A stretch of 64,000 nt of DNA from Desmospora profundinema (GCF_031454155.1 NZ_JAVDQG010000002.1:310001-374000), one strand, 5' to 3'. Numbered from the stretch's first letter, positions 17,304 to 26,897 are shown. The notes: generated by a model not told the origin, from the letters alone. Numbers and translations are program-made.

Positions 17304-18311
17304 TCATTTCATTCTTTTCACCGTACAGCGTTCCACAATGTGATGGGGCATAATGCGACTCTCCACCGAACTGCCGGTCCTTAGCATCTCATTCAGCAAT
17401 TTCGCTGCCACTTCACCCATTTGATATAAAGGTTGGGCCACCGTCGTCAGAGGGGGAATGGACATTTCTGCTATTTTTAAATTGTCATATCCGATGATCG
17501 ATAATTGATCCGGAATCTGGATCCCGAGCTGGTAGGCAGCGGACATCGCACCAACAGCCATCTCGTCACTGGCGGCAAACACCGCCGTCACTTCCGGCAG
17601 TTTCTCCGCTATGCGGGGGAAACTCTCCTGTCCCTGCTGAAAGCCGAAACCGTCTGTATATACGATGGACTCCTCATGGATCGGAATCCCATAATCGCTT
17701 AATGCCTGCTTATATCCTTCCACCCGGGGTGCCCCTGCAATGGGATCTTCTTTCCTGCCGCTGATCATGGCGATCTGGGTATGTCCGTTTTGAATCAAAT
17801 ACTCGGTGGCCGTATAAGCCGCGTGTTTGTCATCCACTTTGACATAAGGCAACGGATAACGGTAGGAAGCGGTCGAAACCAGCACAACCGGAACCTGCAT
17901 GTCCATCAGCGTTTCATAGTATTCTTCCGTCAAGACTTCGCTGGTAAAAATCACTCCGTCGACCCTTTTCTCCTGCAATAGTTGTAGGTACTTCATGGTG
18001 CGTTTTCCATCGCGGTCCGTGTTGCACACAATCACGCTGGATCCCAGCTCGTGGGCCGTATCCTCGATTCCGTTCAGGATCTCGGAAGAAAACATGCTGG
18101 ATACATCCGGAAACAATACCCCGATGGTTTGGGTCCGTTTACTAACCAACCCTCTCGCCACCGCATTTGGCTGATATCCCAGCTCCTCAATCACTTTCAT
18201 CACTTTTTCCTTCGTCTCTTTGGAGTAGCCGGGAAGATCGTTTAAAATGCGAGAAACGGTTGCCGTTGAAACATTGGCCTTTTTAGCCACGTCCTTAATC
18301 GTAGGGCCCAT
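17304..18311 (-). CDS. LacI-family transcription regulator
   Basis: 335-residue repressor. The N-terminal HTH TIKDVAKKANVSTATVSRIL and the hinge helix PNAVARGLVSKRT are canonical. A periplasmic-binding-protein-like sensor domain follows, with TDGFGFQQGQ and a late IIGYDNLKIAEMSIPPLTTV. The start is placed at 18311, just after GGAGGAAAAGAG; the frame stays open for 63 more codons upstream but with no better start. It probably represses the importer and the alpha-glucosidase, and itself, because matching palindromes lie before all three. Confidence 0.93.
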   Translation of the reverse strand: MGPTIKDVAKKANVSTATVSRILNDLPGYSKETKEKVMKVIEELGYQPNAVARGLVSKRTQTIGVLFPDVSSMFSSEILNGIEDTAHELGSSVIVCNTDRDGKRTMKYLQLLQEKRVDGVIFTSEVLTEEYYETLMDMQVPVVLVSTASYRYPLPYVKVDDKHAAYTATEYLIQNGHTQIAMISGRKEDPIAGAPRVEGYKQALSDYGIPIHEESIVYTDGFGFQQGQESFPRIAEKLPEVTAVFAASDEMAVGAMSAAYQLGIQIPDQLSIIGYDNLKIAEMSIPPLTTVAQPLYQMGEVAAKLLNEMLRTGSSVESRIMPHHIVERCTVKRMK

Positions 18312-18330
18312 CTCTTTTCCTCCATCTGAA

Positions 18331-18346
18331 TGTAAACGTTTACTCA
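18331..18346. promoter_or_regulatory. LacI-type operator before the regulator gene
   Basis: TGTAAACGTTTACTCA; the core GTAAACGTTTAC is a perfect 12-base palindrome. It lies 20 bases upstream of the regulator start, as expected for autoregulation. Confidence 0.75.
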
Positions 18347-18411
18347 AATTATATTTCCAAATATACCGATTATCTATGCATACGTCAAGGGGTGTCCGCT
18401 CCATAATGGAT

Positions 18412-18427
18412 AGTAAACGTTTAACAA
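18412..18427. promoter_or_regulatory. Second LacI-type operator upstream of the regulator
   Basis: AGTAAACGTTTAACAA, 11 of 12 core positions as in the 18331 site. Two sites about 80 bases apart would allow cooperative or looped binding. Confidence 0.6.
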
Positions 18428-18541
18428 TTTTCATCGATAAACACATTTCACCCTTGTCAATCAACGGTATTTTTCCATCAAAATAGACCCCTACTCCCAT
18501 CTAAGGGAACAGTAGGGGTTCTTATAGACCTCGGGACTGGT

Positions 18542-18634
18542 TAGAGCGTGTCTGGTGAAGAGGATCCGTTTGGTCTTTGATTCTCTTTGCATTCACAGAG
18601 CCCAATCTCGCCTTGGTTACTTTCGTTCCCCGAT
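18542..18634 (-). repeat. Degenerate F1 repeat
   Basis: Begins TAGAGCGTGTCTGGT, the reversed right end of F1, and then matches the F1 long-form interior (CATTCACAGAGC, TCTCGCC, TTCGTTCCC). The other end is lost. It lies just downstream of the alpha-glucosidase stop codon. Confidence 0.5.
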
Positions 18635-18655
18635 CTGAAGTAACGAGCGGGTTCC

Positions 18656-20347
18656 TTATGACAGCTTATAGACCCGCGCTTCATAAGGCCGCAGGGGAAA
18701 GGAGCGGATGCCCTCTGCTTCGTCCACTTTATCGTTGGCGATAAGCAATTCCTTCTCCCGATACCGGATCTCCTCAGGCAGACAGAAGCGGGTCTCCTCT
18801 CCGTAGAAATTGCAGACAACCAACAACTTCTCTCTTCCGAGGGTACGGGTGTAGGCAAAGATCCGGTCGTGGTCGGGGAGAATCAGATCGTACGTGCCGT
18901 ATACGATGATGGGATGCTCCTTGCGCAGGGCGATCAGCTTGCGGTAATGGTGGAAGACGGAGTCCGGATCTTTGAGTGCTTGTTCGGCATTGATTTCGTG
19001 AAAATTGGGGTTGACCGGAATCCAGGGGGTACCGTCGGTAAACCCCGCGTGATCCGAGTCGTTCCACTGTATCGGGGTGCGGGCGTTATCCCTTCCCTTG
19101 ACATGGATGGCATGGAGAATCGCTTTCGGATCCCACCCGTCCGCCACTTTTTCCCGGTACATGTTGAGCGTCTCAATGTCTCGATAGTGGTCGATGGAGT
19201 TGAAACGGACATTGGTCATGCCTAGCTCTTCTCCCTGATAGACATAGGGAGTGCCCTGCATCATGTGAAGGAGAGTGGCCAGCATCTTGGCTGATTTCAC
19301 CCGGTACTTTCCATCGTCTCCCCAGCGGGAGACGATGCGGGGTTGATCATGATTATTCCAGTAGAGACTGTTCCACCCCCTCCCCTCCAGCTCTTTCTGC
19401 CAGCGGGTGAGACTTTGTTTCAAATCGGTCAGTTTGAGAGGGCGCAAGTCCCATTTGCCGCCGGAACCGGAATCCAGCTCCATATGCTCAAACTGGAAGA
19501 CCATGTTCAGCTCCTCCCGATCCTTCCCGGTGTAGCGGACGGCCTCTTCCACATCCACACCGGGCATCTCACCGACCGTCATAATGTCATAGTTGGAGAG
19601 TACTTTTCGGTTCATCTCACGCAGAAATTCGTGAATGCGAGGGCCGTTCATAAAGGATGGGGCTCCTAAGCCGTATTTCTCTCCTTCGGGAACGAAGCCG
19701 TCGGGCAATTCCGGCACCTTGGAGATAAAATTGATCACGTCCATTCGGAATCCGTCAATCCCCTTTTCCAGCCACCACCTCATCATATCGTAAATCGCCT
19801 CCCGAACCTCGGGGTTCTCCCAGTTGAGATCCGGTTGCTTTCGGCTAAAGAGATGGAGATAGTACTCTCCCGTTGTCTCATCAAAGGTCCAAGCAGGACC
19901 GGAAAATACCGAACCCCAGTTGTTCGGTTCTCCCCCATCCACCCCCGGTCGCCACCAATACCACTTTCGACGGGGGTTGTCCTTGGAAGAGCGAGATTCG
20001 AGAAACCAAGAATGTTCATCGGAAGTATGGTTGACGACTAGATCCATGATCAGCTTCAGCCCTCGGGCATGGACTTCCTTCAGGAGCGTCTCCCAATCTT
20101 CCATGGTTCCGAATTCGTCCATGATCGCCCTGTAATCACTGATGTCATATCCGTTGTCATCGTTGGGTGAACGGTAAACGGGAGACAACCAGATCACATC
20201 CACTCCGAGGAGTGACAGATAATCCAGCTTCTCGATGATCCCTTGCAAATCCCCGATCCCGTCACCGTTGGAGTCATTGAAACTGCGGGGATAAATTTGA
20301 TATACGACACTTTCTTTCCACCATTTTTTCTGCAATTGTTCCGGCAT
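18656..20347 (-). CDS. malL: GH13 alpha-glucosidase (oligo-1,6-glucosidase type)
   Basis: Cytoplasmic exo-alpha-glucosidase of 563 residues, GH13 subfamily 31 style. The conserved regions appear in order: MDLVVNHTSDEH, GFRMDVINFI (nucleophile Asp), TVGEMPG (acid/base Glu) and YWNNHDQPR (transition-state Asp). The long form with NEHSW-like and WWRPG segments matches oligo-1,6-glucosidase/maltase MalL. No signal peptide. It should split imported maltose, isomaltose or short dextrins to glucose. ATG follows AAGGAGGGCACC. A promoter with a LacI-type palindrome lies about 200 bases upstream. The exact substrate is inferred. Confidence 0.92.
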   Translation of the reverse strand: MPEQLQKKWWKESVVYQIYPRSFNDSNGDGIGDLQGIIEKLDYLSLLGVDVIWLSPVYRSPNDDNGYDISDYRAIMDEFGTMEDWETLLKEVHARGLKLIMDLVVNHTSDEHSWFLESRSSKDNPRRKWYWWRPGVDGGEPNNWGSVFSGPAWTFDETTGEYYLHLFSRKQPDLNWENPEVREAIYDMMRWWLEKGIDGFRMDVINFISKVPELPDGFVPEGEKYGLGAPSFMNGPRIHEFLREMNRKVLSNYDIMTVGEMPGVDVEEAVRYTGKDREELNMVFQFEHMELDSGSGGKWDLRPLKLTDLKQSLTRWQKELEGRGWNSLYWNNHDQPRIVSRWGDDGKYRVKSAKMLATLLHMMQGTPYVYQGEELGMTNVRFNSIDHYRDIETLNMYREKVADGWDPKAILHAIHVKGRDNARTPIQWNDSDHAGFTDGTPWIPVNPNFHEINAEQALKDPDSVFHHYRKLIALRKEHPIIVYGTYDLILPDHDRIFAYTRTLGREKLLVVCNFYGEETRFCLPEEIRYREKELLIANDKVDEAEGIRSFPLRPYEARVYKLS

Positions 20348-20397
20348 GGTGCCCTCCTTGGATGTGGGTTAGGATAACAGGTATCCTTCTTTTGTAC

Positions 20398-20424
20398 ACT
20401 CTCGTCCCTGTATGGGGACGAGAC
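20398..20424 (-). other. Stable hairpin in malL leader
   Basis: CTCTCGTCCC and GGGACGAGACG form a stem of about 10 pairs with a short loop. It lies in the long untranslated leader of malL. No T-run follows on the minus strand, so it is not an ordinary terminator. Confidence 0.45.
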
Positions 20425-20548
20425 GTTCCTCGTCTACTCTTCCAGTGTCCGGCGGAGTAGGATCACTCCTTTTCCATACGGATAACACCATGGACATTTT
20501 ACTTTTTAAGCCGTGTCGGATCGGATGGATCGGTTTCAGCCTCTTATT

Positions 20549-20595
20549 AAGTAAACGTTTACGTTCACTTTACCACCGTCCGTACCCGTTATCAA
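20549..20595 (-). promoter_or_regulatory. malL promoter with LacI-type operator
   Basis: On the minus strand TTGATA (20595-20590), 17-base spacer, TAAAGT (20572-20567). The palindrome GTAAACGTTTAC (20551-20562) covers the transcription start just downstream. The leader to the malL start is about 200 bases. Confidence 0.7.
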
Positions 20596-20665
20596 CCGTT
20601 CATTTTTATCCCTTTGCCCCGCTTTGTTATTGAAAGTAAAGAGGATGCTGAAAAAAGGATTCGAA

Positions 20666-20712
20666 ATAACAAAAACAAGGTTCCCGATTAGAGAAAACCT
20701 TGTTTTTGTTAT
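20666..20712. repeat. Perfect 17-base AT-rich inverted repeat
   Basis: ATAACAAAAACAAGGTT (20666-20682) and its exact complement (20696-20712) around a 13-base loop. Each arm carries a run of A or T, so it may act as a weak bidirectional terminator between malL's promoter and the threonine dehydrogenase gene. It could also be an end of a lost element. Confidence 0.6.
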
Positions 20713-20903
20713 GATGCGAATGTATATACCCGTTACGGTTTTCATTCTTATCAACGAATGGTCCCTTCACATGGCTTTAGGGTTAGGACGCGACTTCTGT
20801 CGGTATGAAGCAACATAAATTGTGGGAAAACGGAAATGATCTAAGAAGGGTCTCAAAAGTCTGCCATCCTTTAAAGATAACCGACCTCATAGAGGTGAGC
20901 GCA

Positions 20904-21872
20904 TTGAAAAATATCCTGATTACCGGTGCCATGGGCCAAATCGGCTCGGAACTCGTCATGCGAATGAGGGAGATTTATGGTACGGATCATGTAATCGCAT
21001 CGGATATTCGAAAAGCGGGGGATCACGCCGTCGTCCAAACGGGCCCCTTTGAAATACTGGATGTCACGAAAGCGGAAACTCTATTCGAAGCTGCAAAAAG
21101 ACACCGAGTCGACACCATCATTCACCTGGCAGCATTATTATCGGCGACTGCGGAGGAAAAACCGCTTCTCGCCTGGAATCTGAACATGGGCGGACTCGTC
21201 CATGCGCTGGAAGTCGCCAAAGAGCTTGGAGCCCAATTCTTCACACCGAGCTCCATCGGAGCCTTCGGCCCGACCACACCGAAAGAAAACACTCCTCAGA
21301 ACACCATCCAGAGACCGATTACCATGTACGGTGTGAACAAAGTATCCGGGGAGCTGCTGGCTGACTATTACCACCATAAATTCGGCGTCGATACGCGAGG
21401 GCTGCGGTTTCCGGGGCTCATATCCCATGTAACTCCCCCAGGAGGCGGAACGACGGATTACGCGGTTGAAATCTATTACGAAGCGATCAAGAAGGGCCGA
21501 TACACTTCTAATATCGCCCAGGGAACGTATATGGATATGATGTACATGCCCGATGCGCTGAATGCGATTATCACCTTGATGGAGGCGGATGCTTCCAAAC
21601 TCCGACACCGAAATGCCTTCAATGTGACAGCGATGAGTGTTGAACCGGGAGAAATCGCCGCCGAAATCAGAAAGCATATACCGGAGTTTGAACTGGATTA
21701 CGATGTGGATTCCGCGAAACAGGCGATTGCGGAGAGTTGGCCCGATTCCATCGATCCAACCGCCGCCAGAGAGGAATGGGGCTTTCGGGCGGAATTTGAT
21801 CTGGAGAAGATGACGAATGAGATGTTGGCAGAGCTGAGTAAAAAGCTTTTGCCCATACCCACACATACATAA
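20904..21872 (+). CDS. L-threonine 3-dehydrogenase, SDR/epimerase type
   Basis: NAD-dependent oxidation of L-threonine to 2-amino-3-ketobutyrate by the short-chain (UDP-galactose epimerase-like) type of TDH. Key features are the Rossmann motif [32 protein letters not shown], which is diagnostic of this TDH type, and the catalytic YGVNK (Tyr-x3-Lys). Length 322. The TTG at 20904 follows AGAGGTGAGCGCA; the frame stays open for 33 codons upstream without a good site. No 2-amino-3-ketobutyrate CoA ligase gene (kbl) is adjacent, so the second step must be encoded elsewhere. Confidence 0.9.
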   Translation: MKNILITGAMGQIGSELVMRMREIYGTDHVIASDIRKAGDHAVVQTGPFEILDVTKAETLFEAAKRHRVDTIIHLAALLSATAEEKPLLAWNLNMGGLVHALEVAKELGAQFFTPSSIGAFGPTTPKENTPQNTIQRPITMYGVNKVSGELLADYYHHKFGVDTRGLRFPGLISHVTPPGGGTTDYAVEIYYEAIKKGRYTSNIAQGTYMDMMYMPDALNAIITLMEADASKLRHRNAFNVTAMSVEPGEIAAEIRKHIPEFELDYDVDSAKQAIAESWPDSIDPTAAREEWGFRAEFDLEKMTNEMLAELSKKLLPIPTHT

Positions 21873-21952
21873 TAAGGAAAACCAGCCGCAGGAAATCCCC
21901 CATGAGAAGGATCGGTGATGATTAGGCTTTGTATGACTTCCGGCTTTTCTAT

Positions 21953-22024
21953 CTGGTCATTCAATCTTCTGTAAGTAGAAGGGAGGGTGGTGGGATGGCT
22001 GCGATCCTTTGCACTCACAGAGCC
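21953..22024 (-). repeat. Partial F1/F2 repeat downstream of psuG
   Basis: Begins CTGGTCATTCAATC (reversed F1 right end) and continues with GGGTGGTGGGATGGCTGCGA, which is the F2 interior in reverse, then CTTTGCACTCACAGAGCC. A mosaic missing its left end. It stops 8 bases from the psuG stop codon. Confidence 0.6.
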
Positions 22025-22031
22025 GATACTT

Positions 22032-22949
22032 TCACCTCATCGCCTGAAGCGCCACAGCAATATCTGCACCCACTCGGGCATTATTCTTTACCAACGCAAT
22101 ATTGGTCTGAAGGCTGCGCCCCCCTGTCAGGGATTTCACCCGATCCAACAGGAACGGGGTCACTTCCTTTCCGGTAATGTTACGATGATTCGCCTCCTGC
22201 AGGGCTTCATCGATTATTTTTCGGATCTCTTCATCGTCCATCGCATCCTCTTCCGGCACCGGGTTGGCGATGACGACTCCCCCATCCAGGTCCATTTCCC
22301 ATTTGGTGTCGATCACTCGGGCAATCCTTTTGGGAGAATCCATCTGCGTCTCCACCGGAAATCCGCTCTGGCGGGAGAAAAAGGAGGGAAACTCATCCGT
22401 GCCCACACCGATTACCGGTACTCCTTGCGTTTCCAGGTACTCCAGCGTCAACCCAATATCCAAAATCGATTTGGCACCAGCACATACCACCGCAACATTG
22501 GTCCGGGCAAGTTCCGTTAAATCAGCGGATATATCAAACGTTTGCTGCCCCTCCCGATGCACTCCGCCGATCCCGCCGGTGACAAAGATGTCAATGCCGG
22601 CCCACCGGGCGACGATCATGGTGGCCGCCACCGTGGTCGCTCCGCTTCTGCCTTCAGCCACCACATAAGGAAGATCGCGCCGACTGACTTTATAAACATC
22701 ATCGGCACAGGCCAGCCGTTCCAGCTCCTCCTCTTCCAAACCCACCCGAATTTTTCCGTCCAAGACGGCAATGGTAGCCGGAACCGCTCCCCGTTCCCGG
22801 ATCATCGCTTCCACCGCCCGGGCCGTTTCCACATTTTGCGGAAACGGCATGCCATGAGAAATAATCGTTGATTCCAGTGCGACAATGGGAGCCTGCCGGT
22901 TCTTCGCTTCTTTCACTTCTTTCGAAAACGCCAGTTGATCCAATTTCAT
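22032..22949 (-). CDS. psuG: Pseudouridine-5'-phosphate glycosidase
   Basis: Cleaves pseudouridine 5'-phosphate to uracil and ribose 5-phosphate. 305 residues with the family segments [39 protein letters not shown] and the C-terminal [20 protein letters not shown]. The start ATG at 22949 overlaps the stop of the kinase gene (ATGA), so translation is coupled; an in-frame ATG at 22979 lies inside the kinase gene. Together with the kinase it forms a complete pseudouridine salvage or degradation module. Confidence 0.95.
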   Translation of the reverse strand: MKLDQLAFSKEVKEAKNRQAPIVALESTIISHGMPFPQNVETARAVEAMIRERGAVPATIAVLDGKIRVGLEEEELERLACADDVYKVSRRDLPYVVAEGRSGATTVAATMIVARWAGIDIFVTGGIGGVHREGQQTFDISADLTELARTNVAVVCAGAKSILDIGLTLEYLETQGVPVIGVGTDEFPSFFSRQSGFPVETQMDSPKRIARVIDTKWEMDLDGGVVIANPVPEEDAMDDEEIRKIIDEALQEANHRNITGKEVTPFLLDRVKSLTGGRSLQTNIALVKNNARVGADIAVALQAMR

Positions 22950-24052
22950 AATTTCTCTTCCCTTCCTTCCTCCAACCAATTCGGAATGATTTCCTCAGAA
23001 ACACTGGCTTCCGTTTGAACCGTACGGGCAGCCAGTTTCAGCCCCACACGGCAAGCGGACTCCAGGGAACGCCCCTTTTTCAATCCCGCAACCACACCGG
23101 CCGCAAATGCATCCCCCGCTCCGGTCACATCCACCACCGAAGTCCGGGTTCCCTTCAACCAACCCTTTTTCTCCTCTTCAACCCAGTACACCCCGTGAGC
23201 CCCGCGGGTCCAGACGACCCGATCCACTCCCTTTTCCCGCAGACGGCGACAGGCAGATTCCCCGGAGTCCCGATCCTGCACGGAAATCCCGCTGACGGCT
23301 TCCAGTTCCTCCCCATTCCCGATCCAGAGGGAAACCCCTTCCAAATCCGGGGGAAGCCGCCGCGCTTTGGGTGCCGACACCGGCACTACACATAAAAACA
23401 GCCCGTCTTTTCGGCATCGCTGAAGGAGGGCTTTCAACCCTTCCTTGGACAGATTGGTATCGGTTACCACCATATAGGAAGTACGGATACGAGACCAATA
23501 CCGATGGATGAACGCCTTGTCCATCTGATCGTAAATCCCCATATCCGCCAATGCCAACACCATCTCCCCAGCAGGGTCGAGGACGGCGGTGTAACTTCCG
23601 GTCCGATAATCTGCAAGCGCGGTGGACAGGCTGACGTCCATGCCTTGTCGGCGGCATTCCGTCAACAGGGCCTCCCCTTCCCGATCCTGGCCCACGATTG
23701 TCATCAACGCGACATCCATTTCAAGCTGTGCCAGGTTTTCAGCTATATTCCGGGCCACACCGCCAAAGGTTTGTCTGACCTCCACCGGGTTGGAGGTGCC
23801 CCACTCCACCGGAGCCGACGTTTTGGCTTTCCGATCCAGGTTGGCTCCACCGATACAGATAATCCGCTCCCGTTCCGGCAACAGATAGGCCCTTCCCAGA
23901 ATTTCTCCCTGCCTGGTCAACTGTGAGATATAACCGGCCACAGCAGAACGGGACAGCCCCAAATCCTTCGCCAGCTCCTGCTGAGTGATGAACGGGTTGT
24001 CCCGAATCTTCTCCAGGATGCGTTTCTCTTTCTCCCCCCATTGACGGGTCAT
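22946..24052 (-). CDS. psuK: PfkB-family pseudouridine kinase with N-terminal HTH
   Basis: 368 residues. Residues 1-58 form a winged HTH ([20 protein letters not shown]), and residues 60-360 a PfkB sugar-kinase fold with the start motif [12 protein letters not shown] and the catalytic [14 protein letters not shown]. Kinases of this fused type next to psuG act on pseudouridine (YeiI-like in E. coli). The HTH suggests the enzyme also controls transcription, perhaps of its own operon. Start ATG at 24052, after AACGCTG; the upstream promoter carries a palindrome at the expected transcript start. Confidence 0.9.
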   Translation of the reverse strand: MTRQWGEKEKRILEKIRDNPFITQQELAKDLGLSRSAVAGYISQLTRQGEILGRAYLLPERERIICIGGANLDRKAKTSAPVEWGTSNPVEVRQTFGGVARNIAENLAQLEMDVALMTIVGQDREGEALLTECRRQGMDVSLSTALADYRTGSYTAVLDPAGEMVLALADMGIYDQMDKAFIHRYWSRIRTSYMVVTDTNLSKEGLKALLQRCRKDGLFLCVVPVSAPKARRLPPDLEGVSLWIGNGEELEAVSGISVQDRDSGESACRRLREKGVDRVVWTRGAHGVYWVEEEKKGWLKGTRTSVVDVTGAGDAFAAGVVAGLKKGRSLESACRVGLKLAARTVQTEASVSEEIIPNWLEEGREEKL

Positions 24053-24070
24053 CAGCGTTCCCTCCCGGAT

Positions 24071-24114
24071 TAGACAACTGTCTATATCATAAACATTTGT
24101 CCGAAAGAAATCAA
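24071..24114 (-). promoter_or_regulatory. psuK-psuG promoter with palindromic operator
   Basis: On the minus strand TTGATT (24114-24109), a 17-base spacer and TATGAT (24091-24086). Immediately downstream lies TAGACA-GT-TGTCTA (24084-24071), a perfect 6+6 palindrome over the expected transcription start. It is a natural site for the HTH domain of the kinase. Confidence 0.7.
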
Positions 24115-24124
24115 TTCCTTTGAA

Positions 24125-24202
24125 TCAGACACGCTTTAAGGCGTGTCTGAACAATCCCTTCTCACATCTGCGACTGCTCTTATAAGTAAAACTGTAGTAC
24201 TA
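24125..24202 (+). repeat. Chimeric repeat: F1 left end joined to F2 right end
   Basis: TAAGGCGTGTCTGAACAATCC (F1 left end from 24137) runs straight into CTTCTCACATCTGCG and ends AACTGTAGTACTA (24190-24202), the F2 right end. Just before it, TCAGACACGC (24125-24134) is an F1 right end, so two F1 ends stood back to back here. The final CTAG (24200-24203) is shared with F3. Confidence 0.7.
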
Positions 24203-24363
24203 GTGCCCCTTCTACCAATATCGATCGTGTTTACGTGGAGGGAGGCTTGGTTTTCCGGCGGAGTCGACTCTGCCACGCATGGAGCGAAGACGGAAAACCA
24301 AGCCGACCGACTTGTCCGCGTAAAGGCCATGAAAAACAGATCGAAGTTACCTGAAGGGCACTA
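24201..24363 (+). repeat. F3 hairpin repeat, MITE-like, complete
   Basis: 163 bases from TAGTGCCCCTTC to GAAGGGCACTA, inverted ends with one bulged base, CTAG at both boundaries. Inside, CTTGGTTTTCCG and CGGAAAACCAAG form a second perfect 12-base stem around GTCGACTCTGCCACGCAT. No coding frame. It ends 7 bases downstream of the comEC stop codon. Confidence 0.75.
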
Positions 24364-24370
24364 GTCACTT

Positions 24371-26779
24371 TTATTTTCTGTCCACCATCGTCTCCACTCG
24401 CCAGCCCGATTTGTTCAGGATAAAGGTGACGGCACCGTCCCGATCCGTACGCCATAAGGGAATATCACGCATTTGCAAACGTTCCACCACTTCCGGGGAG
24501 GGGTGTCCGTATCGGTTGTTACGACCGGCGGAAATAATCGCCATGCGGGGGCGGGAATGATCTAACCAAACTTGCCCAGTGGATGTGCGGCTGCCGTGGT
24601 GAGCCACTTTCAACAGATCCAGCGGCGGGAGTTCCCACCGGCGGATGATCTGCCGTTCCGCTTCCTCTTCGATATCGCCGGTCATGAGAATGTGTCGGTC
24701 AAAAGCCGTCAATAAAAAAACAACAGAGTCATTATTCGGGTCGCTCCCCAAATCCTCTCCCGGGTGGAGAAACTGCAAGTGGATTCCCGCCTCCACTTCC
24801 CATGCGGTTCCCACATCGGGAACCCGAACACTGGCTCCTCTGGAGAAAAGGATTTCCATCAACTCCTCTTCCAACCCGCTTTGAGGCGGATGCCCATTGC
24901 GGATCACCTGTTTTACCGGAAAACGACGAGCAACTGCCCGGATTCCGCCGATATGGTCAGCATCCCCATGAGACAGCACCAGTTCATCTATACGCCTGAT
25001 CCCCCGGTATTTCAGATAGGGTACCACCACATCCCTTCCCACTTCATAGTCCCGCCTCCGCTGTTGCCAATCTTCCCGCGAAAATGGAAGCGTTCCTCCC
25101 CCGTCTACAACGATCACACGGTTTTCCGGGGTTTCGATCACGGCACAATCCCCCTGGCCCACATCGAGAAACGTGATGCGCAACTCCCCCTTGCTCCAAC
25201 CCGCCGGTAGCCACACCCACCAGCCAAGAATCAAGATCAACACAAGTGCCCCCGGCAGCATCCGGCGACGAACCAACGGCCCACCCGTAATTCCCCCGAG
25301 CAGCCCCCCACAGGTAATGGCATACAAGGCGATCCAACCCCAGGAAGGCGGGGAGACCACCACCCGGCTTTCCGTCCATGCGGCGATCGGGTGGATGACA
25401 GCCGTGGTCCATGCCAGGATCGTTGAGGAAAACTGTGCCGGTAACCAAGCCAATCCATCGGAAACCAAGGAAAGTAACAAGGCCAAAAATGCCGTTGGGA
25501 TCACCATCACCGACACAACCGGAACCACCACCAGATTCAGCACCCCCGACAGAAGGGAGATTTCCCGAAAATGGTGTAAAACCAGGGGCAGGGACGCCAT
25601 TTGGGCCGTCACGGTGACGGCCACCAGTTGATTGAGGCGCAGCCAGGGGAAAGGAAGGACATGGGCCAACGGACGTACCGCCAACAACAACGCTCCTGTG
25701 ACCGTAAAGGAAAGCTGAAATCCGGCCTCAAACAGCCAATACGGATTCCAGATCAGCATCGCCATTGCTGCCACCGCCAAAAAAGAGAGTCCATCGGAAA
25801 ATTGTCGCAATCGCACAGCCAGCAATGCGAGAGCCGCCATGGTCCCCGCCCTTACCACCGGTGCTCCCACCCCTGTCAACAGCACATAGAACGGAATCGC
25901 CAGCATCGTTAGAATAACGGCCCGTTCCCGAGTCACGCCGCACCATTGCAACCCGCCGAACAAACAGCCGACAAAGACACCCACATGTAAGCCCGAGATC
26001 GCCAGGAGGTGGATTAATCCCAAAAGGATGAAGTTCTCCTCCACCACCGGCGGAACCTGTTTTCTCTCCCCCAGGAGCATCCCGCGCACCAATCCAGCTG
26101 TCTCCTCCGGATAAATCGCCTCCACCCGTTCTCCCAGAAAGTGGCGAAAGCGATCCAGCTCACTCCGCCAGGAAGGAGTCGGATCCAGCACTTCCACCTG
26201 CTTACCCGACTCCACCACCGCCACCCAATGAATGCCGCGGTGGTAGAGATAGGTGCGGTAATCGAAAGCTCCCGGATTGCGGGCGGAGTCCGGAGCCTTT
26301 AAAGCGGCCGGAAAACGGATGGTCTGCCCCCGTTTCAAAGCTAGAATCGCTTCCTTCTCGCCAGGGTGATCAAACCGAACCTGAACCACTACCGGTTCAT
26401 CCGCATCCAAGAGACGGCCCCCTGTCTGTTCGGCCTGCTTCACCACCATCGTCCACTGTCCGCGGTTCCCATCCGCTTCCGGCGGGGCGGCCACGATTCC
26501 CGTCAATGTCCATGGCTCCCTTCCGGATCTCTCATCCGGGATCACTGTCTGGTTGCCGCTCTCCGCCCAGGAAAAGGCAGCCCCGCCCAGACAGAGTCCG
26601 ACAGCAAGAAGGCAGACGCCCCACCCCCTTCCGACACGATAAACCCACACCCCGCCCGCCACCATCGCCATCAAGGCAAACAGCAACCACCACCACACAT
26701 CAAGAGCCCATTCGCGGGCGACTACGATTCCCGTGATCCAACCTGCCCCAATCGCCACCAACGGACGGTTCCCACCCAT
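24371..26779 (-). CDS. comEC: Competence protein ComEC/Rec2 (DNA uptake channel)
   Basis: Polytopic membrane protein that carries single-stranded DNA across the membrane during transformation. 802 residues. The N-terminus has two to three helices and an OB-like DUF4131 region. The ComEC/Rec2 competence domain lies at roughly 220-500 with LLAISGLHVGVFVGCLFGG and VRAGTMAALALLAVRLRQ. A metallo-beta-lactamase-like domain follows from about 530 with FLDVGQGDCAVIETP and LSHGDADHIGG, then VAHHGSRTST. ATG after GAGGGGGGAAGCC. In B. subtilis it follows comEA-comEB; here comEA lies 17 kb away and comEB is not seen. Confidence 0.97.
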   Translation of the reverse strand: MGGNRPLVAIGAGWITGIVVAREWALDVWWWLLFALMAMVAGGVWVYRVGRGWGVCLLAVGLCLGGAAFSWAESGNQTVIPDERSGREPWTLTGIVAAPPEADGNRGQWTMVVKQAEQTGGRLLDADEPVVVQVRFDHPGEKEAILALKRGQTIRFPAALKAPDSARNPGAFDYRTYLYHRGIHWVAVVESGKQVEVLDPTPSWRSELDRFRHFLGERVEAIYPEETAGLVRGMLLGERKQVPPVVEENFILLGLIHLLAISGLHVGVFVGCLFGGLQWCGVTRERAVILTMLAIPFYVLLTGVGAPVVRAGTMAALALLAVRLRQFSDGLSFLAVAAMAMLIWNPYWLFEAGFQLSFTVTGALLLAVRPLAHVLPFPWLRLNQLVAVTVTAQMASLPLVLHHFREISLLSGVLNLVVVPVVSVMVIPTAFLALLLSLVSDGLAWLPAQFSSTILAWTTAVIHPIAAWTESRVVVSPPSWGWIALYAITCGGLLGGITGGPLVRRRMLPGALVLILILGWWVWLPAGWSKGELRITFLDVGQGDCAVIETPENRVIVVDGGGTLPFSREDWQQRRRDYEVGRDVVVPYLKYRGIRRIDELVLSHGDADHIGGIRAVARRFPVKQVIRNGHPPQSGLEEELMEILFSRGASVRVPDVGTAWEVEAGIHLQFLHPGEDLGSDPNNDSVVFLLTAFDRHILMTGDIEEEAERQIIRRWELPPLDLLKVAHHGSRTSTGQVWLDHSRPRMAIISAGRNNRYGHPSPEVVERLQMRDIPLWRTDRDGAVTFILNKSGWRVETMVDRK

Positions 26780-26845
26780 GGCTTCCCCCCTCCTCTTTCG
26801 GTGACATCATTCGACTAATTGGGACATATTTCCTTCTCACCCACA

Positions 26846-26886
26846 AAAAAACGACCCTTTCCCTGAAGGGAAAAAGGGTCGTTTGA
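26846..26886. terminator. Terminator after the class A PBP gene
   Basis: AAACGACCCTTT / AAAGGGTCGTTT-type stem with inner CCCTGAAGGG. On the minus strand a T-run follows. It lies between the PBP stop and comEC. Confidence 0.85.
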
Positions 26887-26897
26887 TAGGAATTCCT

